64,000 nt of DNA from Bathymodiolus brooksi (Eukaryota > Mollusca > Bivalvia > Mytilida > Modiolidae): positions 102,063,906-102,127,905 of the forward strand of contig OY804577.1 of the NCBI GenBank assembly GCA_963680875.1, read 5' to 3'. The position numbers and the translations under genes were made by a program. Within the stretch, counting starts at the first letter, position 1; every line of letters starts with the position of its first letter. Below, piece after piece: positions 34,829 to 46,886 of the stretch. Under the pieces are notes generated by a model. The model did no database searches and was not told the DNA's origin. It worked only from the letters and a program-made list of their open reading frames with translations.

Positions 34829-34955
34829 AGCCAGAATGTGCTTTGAGTTTTAACATGGGTTGGCGGATATAAGTATATTATCCCGAGCTGGAGTCGAGGG
34901 ATAAAATTTACTAATATCCACCAACCCATGTTAGAACTCAAAACACATTCTGGCT
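34829..34955. repeat. Hairpin element
   Basis: About 45-bp arms (AGCCAGAATGTGCTTTGAG... and its complement) with few mismatches around a 40-bp loop that itself contains TATCCCGA/TCGAGGGATA. MITE-like, no clear target duplication. Confidence 0.85.
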
Positions 34956-35261
34956 TACGTGATTTATTTCGATTCTGATATGTCTAAAGAGAACAAATAC
35001 GGTAATATACTGTGATTGGAAGACGGTAATTTATATTTACATTTGCGGAAAATGTCGCACACAATTTATACTGCCAAATTCGAGCAGACGATAATTCATC
35101 AACATGTACATTTACGACGGGAAAGTCAGTCACATGCACCGGCGCATGTGCTAATGAAATTATACCCAATCGATAACTCGCTCGTTTGTTTACAAAGCGA
35201 AAGAAGGACGTCATTTTTGAATTAGCAATATATAACACTTATATAAAAGCTAGAGGGTCAT

Positions 35262-35356
35262 GGTTATGGTGTTTAACTCTACTTTCAACAATATTTCAGT
35301 TATATCGTGGCGGTCAGTTTTATTGGCGGAGGAAACCGGAGTACCTGGAGAAAACT
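35262..35356 (-). mobile_element. SINE family B, tail fragment
   Basis: TTATGGTGTTTAACTC, CAACAATATTTCAGTTATAT, GGCGGAGGAAACCGGAGTAC; the tRNA-like head is missing. Confidence 0.8.
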
Positions 35357-36499
35357 AGATATAAAAGTTTTTATTACAATATATTAAATTACTTCTGAGT
35401 TCACACACGTTTTTGTGGAGTTTGTGGTGCTCAATCAATTCTTTTCTGTGTAGTGTTTTGCAGATTATTGTTTGTCCTATTTTTTATTTTGACCATTGAA
35501 AAAATGGCCAATCAAAGTCTACAGACAATTAAATAAAGAAAACAGTAATTAATATTCAGCCACCGACAATAATGTTTTAAGGAGAGTTTGAAGATAGCAA
35601 AGGTATAATCAGAAACCATCAATCGCGGAAGGACATTACAATGACCAAAAGATGAAGAACGAAAGAATTAACAATGATCTACAAAACATTATACAGAAAA
35701 CTAACGATTAAGCAACACGTGCCTCACAAAAACTACCATGGATACTAAAATGCAGCACAAGCTATTGTTTATTAATAAAATAAATAGAAAAAAACCCCAG
35801 AAAAATACGTTAAAAAATAATACCTGAAGAAACAGATGTTGGTTACAAGTTGAAAACAGAATTTGATATTTAGTGTTGATAATTGATGAAGCAATATATA
35901 AAGTACATATACTGATTCTCAAGATTCAAGACATCAATATTTTACTGACACTCTTGGTGCAACATAGGCAAACTATAATACAATGAACTATATAAAACCC
36001 GATGAATATAAGGGATACATGTACATGATAATTAATATAGCAATTAATTACAAGTTGATCAACGGATATAATTTCTTAATGCATTTTTTTCAACAGTTCT
36101 AGATAGCACATTAATAATCTAATAAATAATTTGGAATGATTTTTATTTGTTTCTTAGATTAATTATATCCTGGCAATTACATTCAAATAAGTAATGCAAT
36201 TATCTCCTTTTTCTCCTAAAGAACATGTTGGACGAATTATATTTTCTTTAGTTATGTTTTTTCCAACGTTCGATCTATCTGTGGAATGTAATATTATTTC
36301 ATCTGAGCTTTGAAATATTTTTGTTTAGATGTGCGGTATGTACCGATATATGGGTGGAGTCAAATATCTTATTTGAAAGTAGAATACAAATGGCCCTATG
36401 CAAACTAGCAGTGTCTGCTCGGCAACGTTGCATAACCAGATCACAGTTAGTATTTGTTTAAAATTGAATTTTAACCAGGTTAATATTTCGTCGAAATTT
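35357..36499. other. AT-rich noncoding
   Basis: No exon or element recognised; the lower part may contain further decayed LINE sequence continuing from 36500-37220. Confidence 0.4.
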
Positions 36500-37220
36500 T
36501 GTTTGATAAATGCAATCCACGTAAGACTTTTCATTCCATTTTATGCAACAACCTTTTCAAAGCCAAGTACCTCTCATCCATAAAGTAAAATTGGTACGAC
36601 TAAAAAATTGAAGAGTCCAATATTTCCAACTAGAGATCATCAGTAATACGTGTGCATTGAAAATGCGACAAGTTAATTATATTACAAGTACTTTCCAGGT
36701 TTAGCAATAATCAGTGATCACATCTAACATTTGTTGTCCCTTTCCACGAGTTTCTGAGTATAAAATGATGTCGTCAGCATATATTCAACATGCTAACGTA
36801 AACATCAAATAATCAGCATATATTCAACATGCTATACGTAAGCATCAAATAATCAGCATACATTCAATATACTAACGTAAACATCATATAAATCATTGCT
36901 CAACCCAGTTATCAAGCTCAAGGGTAATATATTACGACTTTCAAAGTACGTTTCAATGTCATTAATATATAACGTAAATAGAAAGGGAACAAAATCTCTC
37001 CATGTATTCCACCACTGAAGAAAATTTACTATTCTGCATTTATATGTAAATTAATAACCCACTATTTAATATCTTCATGCATGTTCTTAATAACAAACAA
37101 ATCAATTACCGTGTGCATTACTGTTGACTATTTTTCTCTAAAGGCCAGTCCTCAAAATTATATGAAATGTCCCTTTCGTCATGTTTGGACCGCCGTTCTA
37201 TTTCGGCACATTCCTGCATT
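36500..37220 (-). pseudogene. Heavily decayed LINE reverse transcriptase
   Basis: Minus-strand pieces in shifting frames match CR1-like RT in order: VIKNMHEDIK, GGIHGEILFPFYLRYI (RQGENLSPFLF block), YADDIILYSET (catalytic box; encoded near 36775), DVITDYC*TWKV and VVPILLYG further on. Many stops and frame changes. A short tandem repeat interrupts it just before YADD. Confidence 0.5.
36774..36892. repeat. ~41-bp tandem repeat, three copies
   Basis: CAGCATATATTCAACATGCT followed by ACGTAA(A/G)CATCA occurs three times with small differences, within the decayed LINE. Confidence 0.85.
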
Positions 37221-37583
37221 AGCAGAATAAAGTATTTACAGCGTACAGTTACATCTGCTCCAAATAAAGTGCATATACTTTATTATTGTACTTATCATAA
37301 AAACTTTTTTTTATACCCATTATACTTTTAAATCATTGTCCTGTACAAAAACGGTTTTTGACAAGGGATTAACATATTTGCATTCGTGCACAATAGATAT
37401 ATTCTTCTTGTCTTCTCCAGTTTAAAACCAATAGATAACTAAATGTTAATTTGTTTTGTAAAATTTTCAAAACATAACAAAATATGCTCGTCAGTTCTGA
37501 CATGATAAGACAAATCAGTACAAATTTTGTAATGATGCCAAAGATCAATACAATACTTCAGCAGAGTTCGAATATTATTAAAA

Positions 37584-37810
37584 GCGTTAGGGTTAGGTTT
37601 ATGGTGTCTAATGTCATTTTCAACAATATTTCAGTTATATATCGTGGCGGTCAATTTATTGGTGGAGGAAACCGAAGTACCCGGAAAAAAACCCACCGAC
37701 CTGTCGCACGTCACTGACATACTTTATCACATAAAGATGTATCGAGTACACCTCGCCTGAGTGGGATTCGAACTCACAACGTTAGTTAAGATCACGACCA
37801 CGACGGCCCC
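37584..37810 (-). mobile_element. SINE family B, full copy with 13-bp TSD
   Basis: AATATTATTAAAA flanks it at 37571-37583 and 37811-37823. Minus strand: head with GTTGTGAGTTCGAATCCCAC (B box), core shared with the other copies, tail CCATAAACCTAACCCTAACG. The tail is a telomere-like (CCTAAC) repeat in place of poly-A. Confidence 0.92.
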
Positions 37811-37823
37811 AATATTATTAAAA

Positions 37824-38991
37824 CACCTGTATTTCAGGATATATTTTGTCAAAAGCATATAACCCATTTTAAACACCAGTTTTATCCATAGCGTACTTTT
37901 GACGAAAAGAATGTTAATTTCCTGCATTGAAATACAACAGCGTTCACTTGGCTGTATTAAAGTGAAGAAACGCAAACTACAAAACAATAACAAAATATAG
38001 GGAAAAAAAGATTGCGATCCTCTCGTCGACTTAAGAATCTAAAGTATTTAATTCATAGCCTAATTATCTTCGGGGTATTTGCTGTGAATATCTGTAACAT
38101 TTTAAAAAGAACATGATTTAGATCCATTCTTCCGATAAGTTGTGGAAATGTTTGGTATTATTATCGTCATTATAAAACATCCTGTTGATAGTTCTTTGAT
38201 GTTTGCGAGAACTTCGTTTATCACTAAGTGAGTCGCCACCATGATTAAACTTGCTCTCCTTTAAATTAAAAAATGTAACTTCCTTGTAGCAAGTTAGTTA
38301 CGGAACACTAGATTATTTAATACTTCATTGCGAATTCATTAGAAGAGTTAATTTTAGATATTCACCCATACATTAAAATTATTTACTGAAAACTAATAAA
38401 ACGTGTATCATATTAAAACGTATTAACGATCTGGAATATGGGAAGCATATTTAAATGGCTTTCTGATGATACAATTTAATTATAGGGGAACAAATTAAAG
38501 CAGGGAGTTTAACGTGTAGTAGAAAGATGGTGATAATATGGCGTCTTTCTTTTCGGAATGTTTCTATGCTTTTCTGTTGTCACAAAGATCATACCTAAGA
38601 GACTTTCCGTACTTCCTGTATATTGCGATTGGTCGTTATTAATATATTGATCATGTGATTAATATGTTAACAAATATTTCGTATGCATGTTAATCTGATT
38701 TGTGACCCGTGCAGAGCTAGATCGAGGTCAATACTTTTGTTAGTCAAAAATAAAATATATTGCACGGGTATGTGGGAGTTTTGCTACGCGACAAAGGTGA
38801 ATAAAAGTTGAAACGTGGAAAGATCTTTGTCAGTTCGTCGTACTCGTACATTTTTGGCGGTATTTTTTTTACTTTGATTGCTGTGTTAGTTTTGAACCAC
38901 ACCACAGCGTTTGTCCCACTATTTTTGTCTTGTTGTATTTTTATATTTTATTTTGATATTGCTGTGTTGCTCTTTACATGGACTGCTTTTT
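37824..38991. other. Noncoding
   Basis: No supported gene or element. Confidence 0.4.
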
Positions 38992-39041
38992 CACAATCGT
39001 AACTACTCGGCCATTCTCGCTACCCTGCAAATAACCTCGTA
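38992..39041 (+). repeat. Perfect 50-bp inverted repeat, left arm
   Basis: Exact reverse complement of 39259-39308 (CACAATCGTAACTACTCGGC onwards), spacer 217 bp. The spacer has no ORF of interest. Confidence 0.95.
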
Positions 39042-39258
39042 TGCATTAGGCGTATAAATTGTACTACTTTTCACATGTTAGTTACATGAAAGTTTGATAA
39101 AGTTATATTTTAAGCAATTTTCTATATTTCAATTACAGTTTTAATTAGTTTTGCATGATTAGATTTTACTTAGTATGTCTTCCATATTGGAGTTTTTGTG
39201 CGGCTTAACCTAACTTAACTTCCGGCAAACAATTTAAGAAGAATTTCTACTATGTACG

Positions 39259-39308
39259 TACGAGGTTATTTGCAGGGTAGCGAGAATGGCCGAGTAGTTA
39301 CGATTGTG
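39259..39308 (-). repeat. Perfect 50-bp inverted repeat, right arm
   Basis: Exact complement of 38992-39041. Confidence 0.95.
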
Positions 39309-39373
39309 CTTTTTCAATCACTCCACCACTGCCGGTGTCATAGAGTAAACCTTCCCCCATAGTAGATTACCCT

Positions 39374-39815
39374 CCCCCCCCCCCCCCCCCCCCGGAAGAT
39401 TTACTATATAGTATGTATTCCGCATAGTAAACCTTCCTATCTACTCAAATACTGCAAAATGACTCCGTACATATTTTTTTTGACCTTTTAATCATATCCG
39501 GATATGATTAATGGTATATAACAATTAAAATTAACATGATTAAGGTGCTAAATTCCGAATCAATAGTAATTATCCGGATTAAGGGGGAACATTTACTATA
39601 TAGCAAAATATCCGGGGGAATGATCGGCTATGGATGGGGGAATGTTTGCTATATAGTAAATTTTCCCCCGGGGGAATATTTACTATATAGTAAAGTATCC
39701 GGGGGAAAGGTTTACTATATAGCAGATATTCCGAGGGGGAATGTTTACTATATAGTCAACATTCCGGGGGGAGGTTTGCTATGCGGAAGGTTTACTATAC
39801 GACACCGGCTGTTTT
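39374..39815. repeat. C20 run and array of a TTTACTATATAGTAAA motif
   Basis: Twenty C at 39374-39393, then about seven copies of the palindromic word TTTACTATATAGTAAA (variants with TTTGC or AGCA) spaced about 33-50 bp apart and alternating with GGGGGAA/TTCCCCC words (39399, 39594, 39645, 39677, 39710, 39745, 39800). The frame at 39536-39871 arises from the repeat. Confidence 0.85.
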
Positions 39816-40880
39816 TGCAGTCACACTCTTGTCTAAATGTGCACTGCTTTTCCATAATCTACTTGCCTTAATGTGCATTGCTTTTGCAGTCGTTGACTCA
39901 CTCTACTTGTTTTAATGTGCACTGCTTTTGCAGTCATATATATATATATATATGTTATTAGAAGTCATTCAGTATGTCTATGTTACATGTGATATGTTAT
40001 TATTTTAACTACTGTATATTTAAATATATTGTGTATTACATATTAGTTTTCCTATTCTACATCAAATGATTAATTAAGGTTATCACATTTGATAATGCCA
40101 TTTGTTCTTAGAAAATGCATAATAATTGTTTGTGGATAGTCATACTTTTGTTGAATACCACATTCCTATCACTCAAGTGTATTAATATTGCTATACATGC
40201 TTGTTTGTTAAATATTTTGCAGATATTATTAACAGTGCCTGTCATTTTAAATGTTTTAAGCAGATAACAAATCCCCCTGTGATATACTTTCTTTGTATTT
40301 TTATATTAAAAACAAGTGTGGACACAGAAATGTGCTGTCCAAAAGGCAAGTGTGGATGTCAATATTTCATATGATTAACTTTAAAAAAAAAAAAATCATG
40401 GACACAGGGTCCTGGATTTTTTTTAATAAAAAACTAATCCTGGATTATTATTTTTGCTTAAAATCCGGACCTGTGTTTTTATTTCAAATTTCCATCATAG
40501 CCCTTTAAACTGTCGAAACATAACATTTATTTAACTGTAAAATTCACAAATAAAATCCCCCCCCTTTTTCCCTTTTTTCTTGTTTAAATCCATGATTAAC
40601 AATATTCCAGAATCAAACAAATGAATAAATATAACTGATTTCTTTTACATGCATCTTTTTACCATGCAGAGTCAGTGTGTTTTAAATCGGTCATTCAATC
40701 AGGATGCTCATTATTCTTGTCCCAGATAAAAATACATCGCTAAAGTAAATTTACATGTGGTTTCAGAGTAGAAGATTTTTAGAAATCGAACATAAAATTA
40801 CCCCACTTCAACTCGTAAATTTACATAGAAATCGGAGATATTTCGTCATAAAACTTCACACATGGTTTTGTCATATTTCT
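39816..40880. other. Noncoding with (TA)n
   Basis: A TA run at 39937-39955; the word GCACTGCTTTTGCAGTC occurs repeatedly near 39840-39935. No genes. Confidence 0.45.
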
Positions 40881-41063
40881 TGAAGACAAACATTTTATAT
40901 TATCATCCTCTAAAGAGCCAACATCGTGGGTTAAGCTGCAAGTAGAAATCTTTTGTAAGGCAAGCCGCAGGCGCGCCTTACAAAAGATTTCTACTTGCAG
41001 CTTAACCCACGATGTTAGCTCTTTAGAGGATGATAATGTTTTTGTCTTCTGTGTAGCGTTTTT
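40881..41063. repeat. Near-perfect palindrome
   Basis: Arms of about 65 bp (40899-40963 and 40973-41037) fold around a short GC-rich loop (AAGCCGCAGGC). The pairing extends outward imperfectly (GAAGACAAA / TTTGTCTTC). Nearby sequence (40805-40895) recurs at 41764-41860. Confidence 0.93.
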
Positions 41064-41276
41064 ATAGTGTTCGTGTTCTATATTGTCATCTGTATAGCGA
41101 TTTTAGTGCATCTGTTGTATAATAAACGACCCATTTCCATGTGACCTTCACCAGTGTTTTAAATAACACGCCACAGCTTGTGTTGATGTGAGTGTTCTAA
41201 AAATAGCCATCCAATAGCCATAGGTGACCTAATACCACTGCTCTTATAACACAGTTCAGATATCTTGCATAATATA

Positions 41277-41444
41277 TCACACTGCACACATGATACACGT
41301 TACAGTATAATTGTATGCAATATTTTTGCCAGTTTCTGCTGCTTTATTTTGTTTTATTGTTCTTTCGGCATTTAATTTTAAACGTTTTTCTTCAATTTCA
41401 GCTTCTGTTGTTGTAGCAAATCTTTTACAACCTTTACTCTCCAT
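41277..41444 (-). CDS. N-terminal fragment, DUF3504/ZMYM-like (tentative)
   Basis: ATG at 41444 begins MESKGCKRFATTTEAEIEEK and continues KLNAERTIKQNKAAETGK before an unrelated end at 41277. The first half has the RF.x.TE.EI and NaerT.kqNk pattern that starts many KCTD1/ZMYM/QRICH-like proteins related to Crypton recombinases. It is short and lies between 25-bp inverted repeats (41039-41063 and 41663-41687), so it may be a captured gene start. Low certainty. Confidence 0.3.
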   Translation of the reverse strand: MESKGCKRFATTTEAEIEEKRLKLNAERTIKQNKAAETGKNIAYNYTVTCIMCAV

Positions 41445-41662
41445 TGTTTTACTTTTATTGATTATAAATGCACTCAATACACAGCATGACCTAATTCTTG
41501 TGCTTGGTCATCCTGTCAATCAGGGAGAGGCGTGCCTTTGATGAAAATTCATTGATAGAACCCACGTGGTTGCGTTTTTGTAAGTAGAAATACGGGGTAT
41601 AAATAATTTCGCGCGCAAACATCGGTGTTTGTCCCCGCTGCATAAACCAATCACCGTTTAGG

Positions 41663-41940
41663 AAAAACGCTACACAGAAGACAAAAAGTTTTATTACATT
41701 TATCAATATTTTATGAGTATCAACAGTTTTTTTCAACACCGTATCTGTTTCTCGATACAGCCGCAACTTCAACTCGTAAATTTACATAGAAATCGTAAAT
41801 ATTTCGTCATAAAACTTCACACATGGTTTTGTCTATCATATTTCTTGAAGACAAACATAACATTTTATTGCATTTATCAATATTTTATGAGTATCAACAG
41901 TTTTTTCAACACCGTATCTGTTTCTCGATACAGCCGCCCG
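41663..41940. repeat. Inverted and direct repeats beside the fragment
   Basis: 41663-41687 is the inverse of 41039-41063. 41689-41763 repeats directly at 41862-41938 (ATCAATATTTTATGAGTATC; CGTATCTGTTTCTCGATACA). Confidence 0.88.
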
Positions 41941-43261
41941 ATTACAGTGACCCGTGAACCAGATTAGCAGGTTCCAGCAGTTTTTTCATAATACTGTTGC
42001 TTAACAAATCATGGATATGTATACTACTGGGGGTTAATATTCGACGGCAGGGAGAAAAGATCATTTGGGAATGTATTTTTCTATAATTATCAACATGATT
42101 ACTTCACAAGATGGATTTTAGTATGTTAATGAAGAAACTTGTGACAATAACATTGATCACAGTTAATTTATACCCAAGGAATGTGGTAACTCTGTCTGAT
42201 ATCTACCATGCTACACATGAACACGTTTTCATCGTTATTTTGTCGGAAGCGTAGTTATAATCCGACAGTCCGATAGTACGACAGAGATGTATTTGTTTTT
42301 CACTTTCACTGTTCAAGTAAGAACAATAACAAAGTAAAATTTCGCGGGAATACATAAGAAAGATATAAAGTTTTAGCTTGACCAATTTTCTTGATTATTT
42401 GTTTGAATTTGTACTTGTACGTCGGAATTTCCATTCACTTAAATGAAGAAATAGTAAACTTCTTTAATTCAATGACAATCTCCAAGTGACCATACGATTT
42501 TCGGGGAATTATTTTTTGGATCAAATAAAATCTTTTCGTCTTCTTCGCCGTTAAATTTTTTTCCGACACAGCCGATGTAGCGGGCAATTTGTTCCGACTG
42601 AAAGACTGTCTTGGCTAGATGAGCCGACCAGAACAATAGGTAAAGGTTACGTATTCCGGGTCTAGGCAATATATTCTAATCTAACGAAAATAATCTTAAT
42701 GTATGCTTCAGTAAACCACATAATAATCTTTCAACGTCAGTTTTTAAATATATGCATCAGAAAACCACAGCAGAATCTTGCATCGCGAATTTGACAACGG
42801 ATCTTGCTTTTACAATGCACAAAACTTGACTAAGCGAATATTTCTTATAAAGAAGAGATGGTTTATTTTCACAGAATAGCTTTTAAATATACTTAGTCTG
42901 TCGGACTATCGGATTATAGATCTGGCCCCATTTTGCCTAATTAGGCACATAATGATACATATTGAAAAAGAACCATAGACTAATACAATCTAACTAACGG
43001 TTGTGCAGTGAGCTATCACTATGAAGCTCTAATTAAGGTGTTTGCACAATGTGGTGATCATTCTCATTTCATTTGGATGTAGCTTGTTTTTGTCATGATA
43101 CATTCTTATCAGAAAAAGTGCTCATTTGCCATAAAACAACAATCACTCGCCATCAAATCTAACTAATAAATTTATTGTTCAACTACAAATTACAGACAAA
43201 TGCACTTTTTTAACTGTTTACCTTGAAATTGAGGGTCTGTGGTATTATCATATTTACTGTA
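41941..43261. other. Mostly noncoding; weak exon candidate
   Basis: On the minus strand, after an acceptor (GTCTTTCAG) near 42600, about 40 open codons (EQIARYIGCVGKKFNGEEDE, ending LGDCH) run to a stop near 42472. Could be a terminal exon of a host gene; no family recognised. Confidence 0.25.
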
Positions 43262-43672
43262 AAGGGTGGATTAAGTCTTTCTATTTAAGTAATAGCAAAC
43301 TTATTGATTGTCTCAAGGGTGGATGCAGTTTTTCTACTTAAGAAATAGCTAACTTATTGATTATCTCAAGGGTGGATGAAGTTTTTCTACTTAAGAAATA
43401 GCTAACTTATTGATTATCTCAAGGGTGGATGCAGTTTTTCTACTTAAGAAATAGCTAACTTATTGATTATCTCAAGGGTGGATGAAGTTTTTCTACTTAA
43501 GAAATAGCTAACTTATTGATTGTCTCAAGGGTGGATGAAGTTTTTCTACTTAAGAAATAGCTAACTTATTGATTGTCTCACGGGTGGAGGAAGTTTTTCT
43601 ACTTAAGTAATAGCTAACTTATTGATTGTCTCAAGGGTGGGTTTAGTCTTTCTACTTAAGTAATAATATCTA
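43262..43672 (+). repeat. 53-bp minisatellite, about 7.8 copies
   Basis: Units start at 43262, 43315, 43368, 43421, 43474, 43527, 43580 and 43633; the core is AAGGGTGGATGCAGTTTTTC...CTTAAGAAATAGCTAAC. First and last units are the most diverged. Confidence 0.95.
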
Positions 43673-45354
43673 AAAAAAAAATGTTGCTATTCAATATATC
43701 CTGACAAGACGACCATCTTTACACCTTTCTCTTTACCTTGGTTATATATACACTGTTTTGTGTTCAAGCAAGCTTTCATTTTTTAGAATAACCTTTTAAT
43801 TCATATTCCTAGTATAGTTATGCAATTATCATGTGGAGTAAGCCAACTTGGATTTCAGATCAACACTATTTAGATTGAATCTTTCTAGTATATGAAAATA
43901 ATCATTTATTTAATTTTCCAATATGATCCTATGTTAAAGTTATGTCCTGTGGTGTCTGCCATCTTGGATTTCTGATTGACACAAAAACACACACATTTTG
44001 TAAAGGACCATCAGAGGAACACTCCAGCTATGATTTCTGACAAATGTTTAAAAAAAAGAAGAAAAAAAAAGAAGTTTTCCCTGGATTTTTTTTTCAATTG
44101 AAACTCCATTGAAAACCCATTTTTTAAAATTTAATTTCCATTGAAAAACCGTTTGTCTTTATTTTAAATTCCATTGAAAAACCATTGGAACTCAATTTAA
44201 AAACCATTGGCTTTTACTTGAAACTTTTTTCCATTTATTTGGCAAAATATGCTAATGGGCATGACCATTTTAATGAAGTCATAAATTAATGGTTTATAAA
44301 CAGTCCTCAAAATGGTGCCATTTAAATGATGTCACAACTAAATAGTTCAGAAATGGTTCTTGTTTACATAAATAATTTATACAGCATTATGTGATAAAGT
44401 TTGTCAGAGAATTCCGACAGGTTGTTTTCTCCGGATTCCCCACCAATAAAACTGACTGCCACGATATTACTGAACTATTGTTGAAAGTGGTGTTAGACAC
44501 CATAAAACTAACCCTAATTAGTGATATTACAATGTCGTACAATTTTATATAATAATATCTTTATATCTTTATTTCTCAAACTGACAGCGCATAGCACATA
44601 TACAGATACAGATTTTTTTTCTTTAAAAATAAAATAAAAAAAACCACTTCAAATTGCAGACACTATCCCAATAAAAGTATACATGGAGTACACTTGACAG
44701 GGTACATTTAGATATAATATTTCTTGTTTGTAGCAATTCCAGGGAGAATGGTAATAAAAACATAATCAATTTAAGCTAAAATTATCTTTTGTCAGATTTT
44801 ACTCAATAAAATGTTTGTTTTCACAGCTCTTTGAAATAAACATATATTATTCCCATGAATGTTTTCAGGGTAAATGAAAATTTTCATAATATTGTAAAGT
44901 GTACCAGCTAATAGGATATAATTGCATTATCACAGATAAATTCTTCAATTTTCCCTACAACCAGTGAATGGTACATGTACAGCTATCCATAATCATAATG
45001 GAATGTTTTGAAATTAAAATCCATCTAACATTGTCATATCAATGCTAAAGTCTTCATCCTGGATCATTCAGCATTTTGGACAGAGTTCTACAATTTTGTC
45101 TGAAAAAAAATTTAATGTATAATAACATAATAGCAGAATAATATATTGTGTAGAATGTAACCAAAAATAAAAATGCAATTATACCAATATTTGCACATGT
45201 GCAATATTACTTGAAATCAGGAAGATGATATCTTCATCAATTCTACAATTCTGTTATAAAATAAAAGGGTTATTTGCACAAATATTAATGAATGTTGTCC
45301 CTTGCAGAATAGTATTTACTAGTAATTGAACGAGCATGTCAGATCTTGACTTTA
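43673..45354. other. Noncoding with a SINE B fragment
   Basis: 44412-44520 (plus) is a head-less family B piece (CCACCAATAAAACTGACTGC ... CCATAAAACTAACCCTAA). Otherwise AT-rich with no gene. Confidence 0.5.
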
Positions 45355-46274
45355 TAAGAGTTCAAGGGTTCTACAATGTCTTTCAAAAAGTCACTTATCT
45401 AAAGACATTTTTATCTTATCCAAAAATTATATATCAAATACAAAAATATCGTTTATTAAGAAATTATTGTGATGTTTTAATTAATGAGGTAAATGCAACC
45501 AGACGAAGATATCAATAATAAAAATATTTTATTTTGGTATATACAAAATATTATTTAATTATTTTTAACACAAATAACATATGTACATTTTTTGTACACT
45601 GTGCACAGTCTTCATGTTTTGTTTCTTGTTTTACAATCACCCATACACAAGATTATTGATATACAATCCAAATTTAAATTTTAAAATGAAATCCCATAAT
45701 ACTACGAGGTAGTAACACTTTGTCAAGTTTGCTTCCTATTTCAAAAATTACTAAATGGAAATTTTTTAAAGAGCTACCATTGCAGGATAAATAGATAATA
45801 TTAATAGAAACAGATCCACTATTGTCATCTGTTGTTGTCATCTGTTTCTATTAATGTTATCTATTTATCCTGCAATGTCTAACAAGGTTTTGGTAGTTAT
45901 TTGTTGTTTTCAACATTTTTTTTAAAGTTAAAACATAAAACTGAGGTTTAGAAAAGTTTTAAGTATAAAATAATTGTCTCAGTAACATATCTCTACACAA
46001 AATATATATAACTGTAGCATTCATCTACATGTATTTAATAGACACAACACAAAGATAACTTTAAACCTATAGGCTATAAAACTGTCTAAGAAGGGATGAT
46101 AAAACTATACATGAAATCTTATTATTAAAAAGTGTTGGGTGACATTGTAAATCAGACAGGTTTTATTTGTGCAAAGACATTATTGCAATAAATCCAATGC
46201 AAGAGAAAAATCATAATTATCTACAAAGATTACAATAATGTCATTCATAGTGATGTGTTTTTGTGTGAATATTA
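45355..46274 (-). repeat. 0.9-kb direct repeat, copy 1 (possible LTR part)
   Basis: Nearly identical to 47961-48874 in the same orientation. Contains a hairpin (arms 45779-45815 and 45839-45875, ATTGCAGGATAAATAGATAA...). Lies downstream of the minus-strand integrase fragment, where a 3' LTR would be expected. Confidence 0.85.
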
Positions 46275-46886
46275 TGACAATGTAACTTCCGAAAACGACC
46301 AATTGGCTTATGAAAATACAAATATCAGGTTCAGATGAATTTATTGTTCACTCATTATATATACATGTATATTGAAATAACCACATTAATTTACACATAA
46401 ATTTCACATAAATTGGATCTAAATTAGCAATGCCTAAATAAGGAAATGGTAGACAAAATTCACAGCCAAAACAACATCTTTCTAATTGGAATAACACATA
46501 GATCTTATTTCTTTCCAAAAGAATTCTTATTCAAATCTCTTTGTCCAAAAATGCTGAGACACAAATACATGTACACCTGTCTCAGTTGTTAATCAAATAG
46601 TGAATTTATAGTGAGTACTTTATGTGTATAATGAAGTGAATGATATCTTAATATAAAAAGAGAGATAACTCAAAAATAAATTAATGGAAAGTTTTGACAT
46701 GTTACAAATCTCCCTAGTTTTCTTTTTGTTGCCCTCAACAAACATCATAAAAATATATAACCAAATTGAAAAAAAATCAATATCATTATCTTTGTTATAA
46801 TGATCTGACGTCATAAAAATATTCTGATAGTGTGACTATACAAATAAAAATATATTTACTCTCCAAATGTTACATTTTTCAACATA
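46275..46886. other. Noncoding between integrase end and repeat
   Basis: If the element is a gypsy, this should contain the polypurine tract and 3' LTR start; no clear TG boundary was found. Confidence 0.35.

Noticed and set aside
39536..39871. 111-codon frame with repeated LYSK and GGG text
   Set aside because: Arises from the TTTACTATATAGTAAA array.
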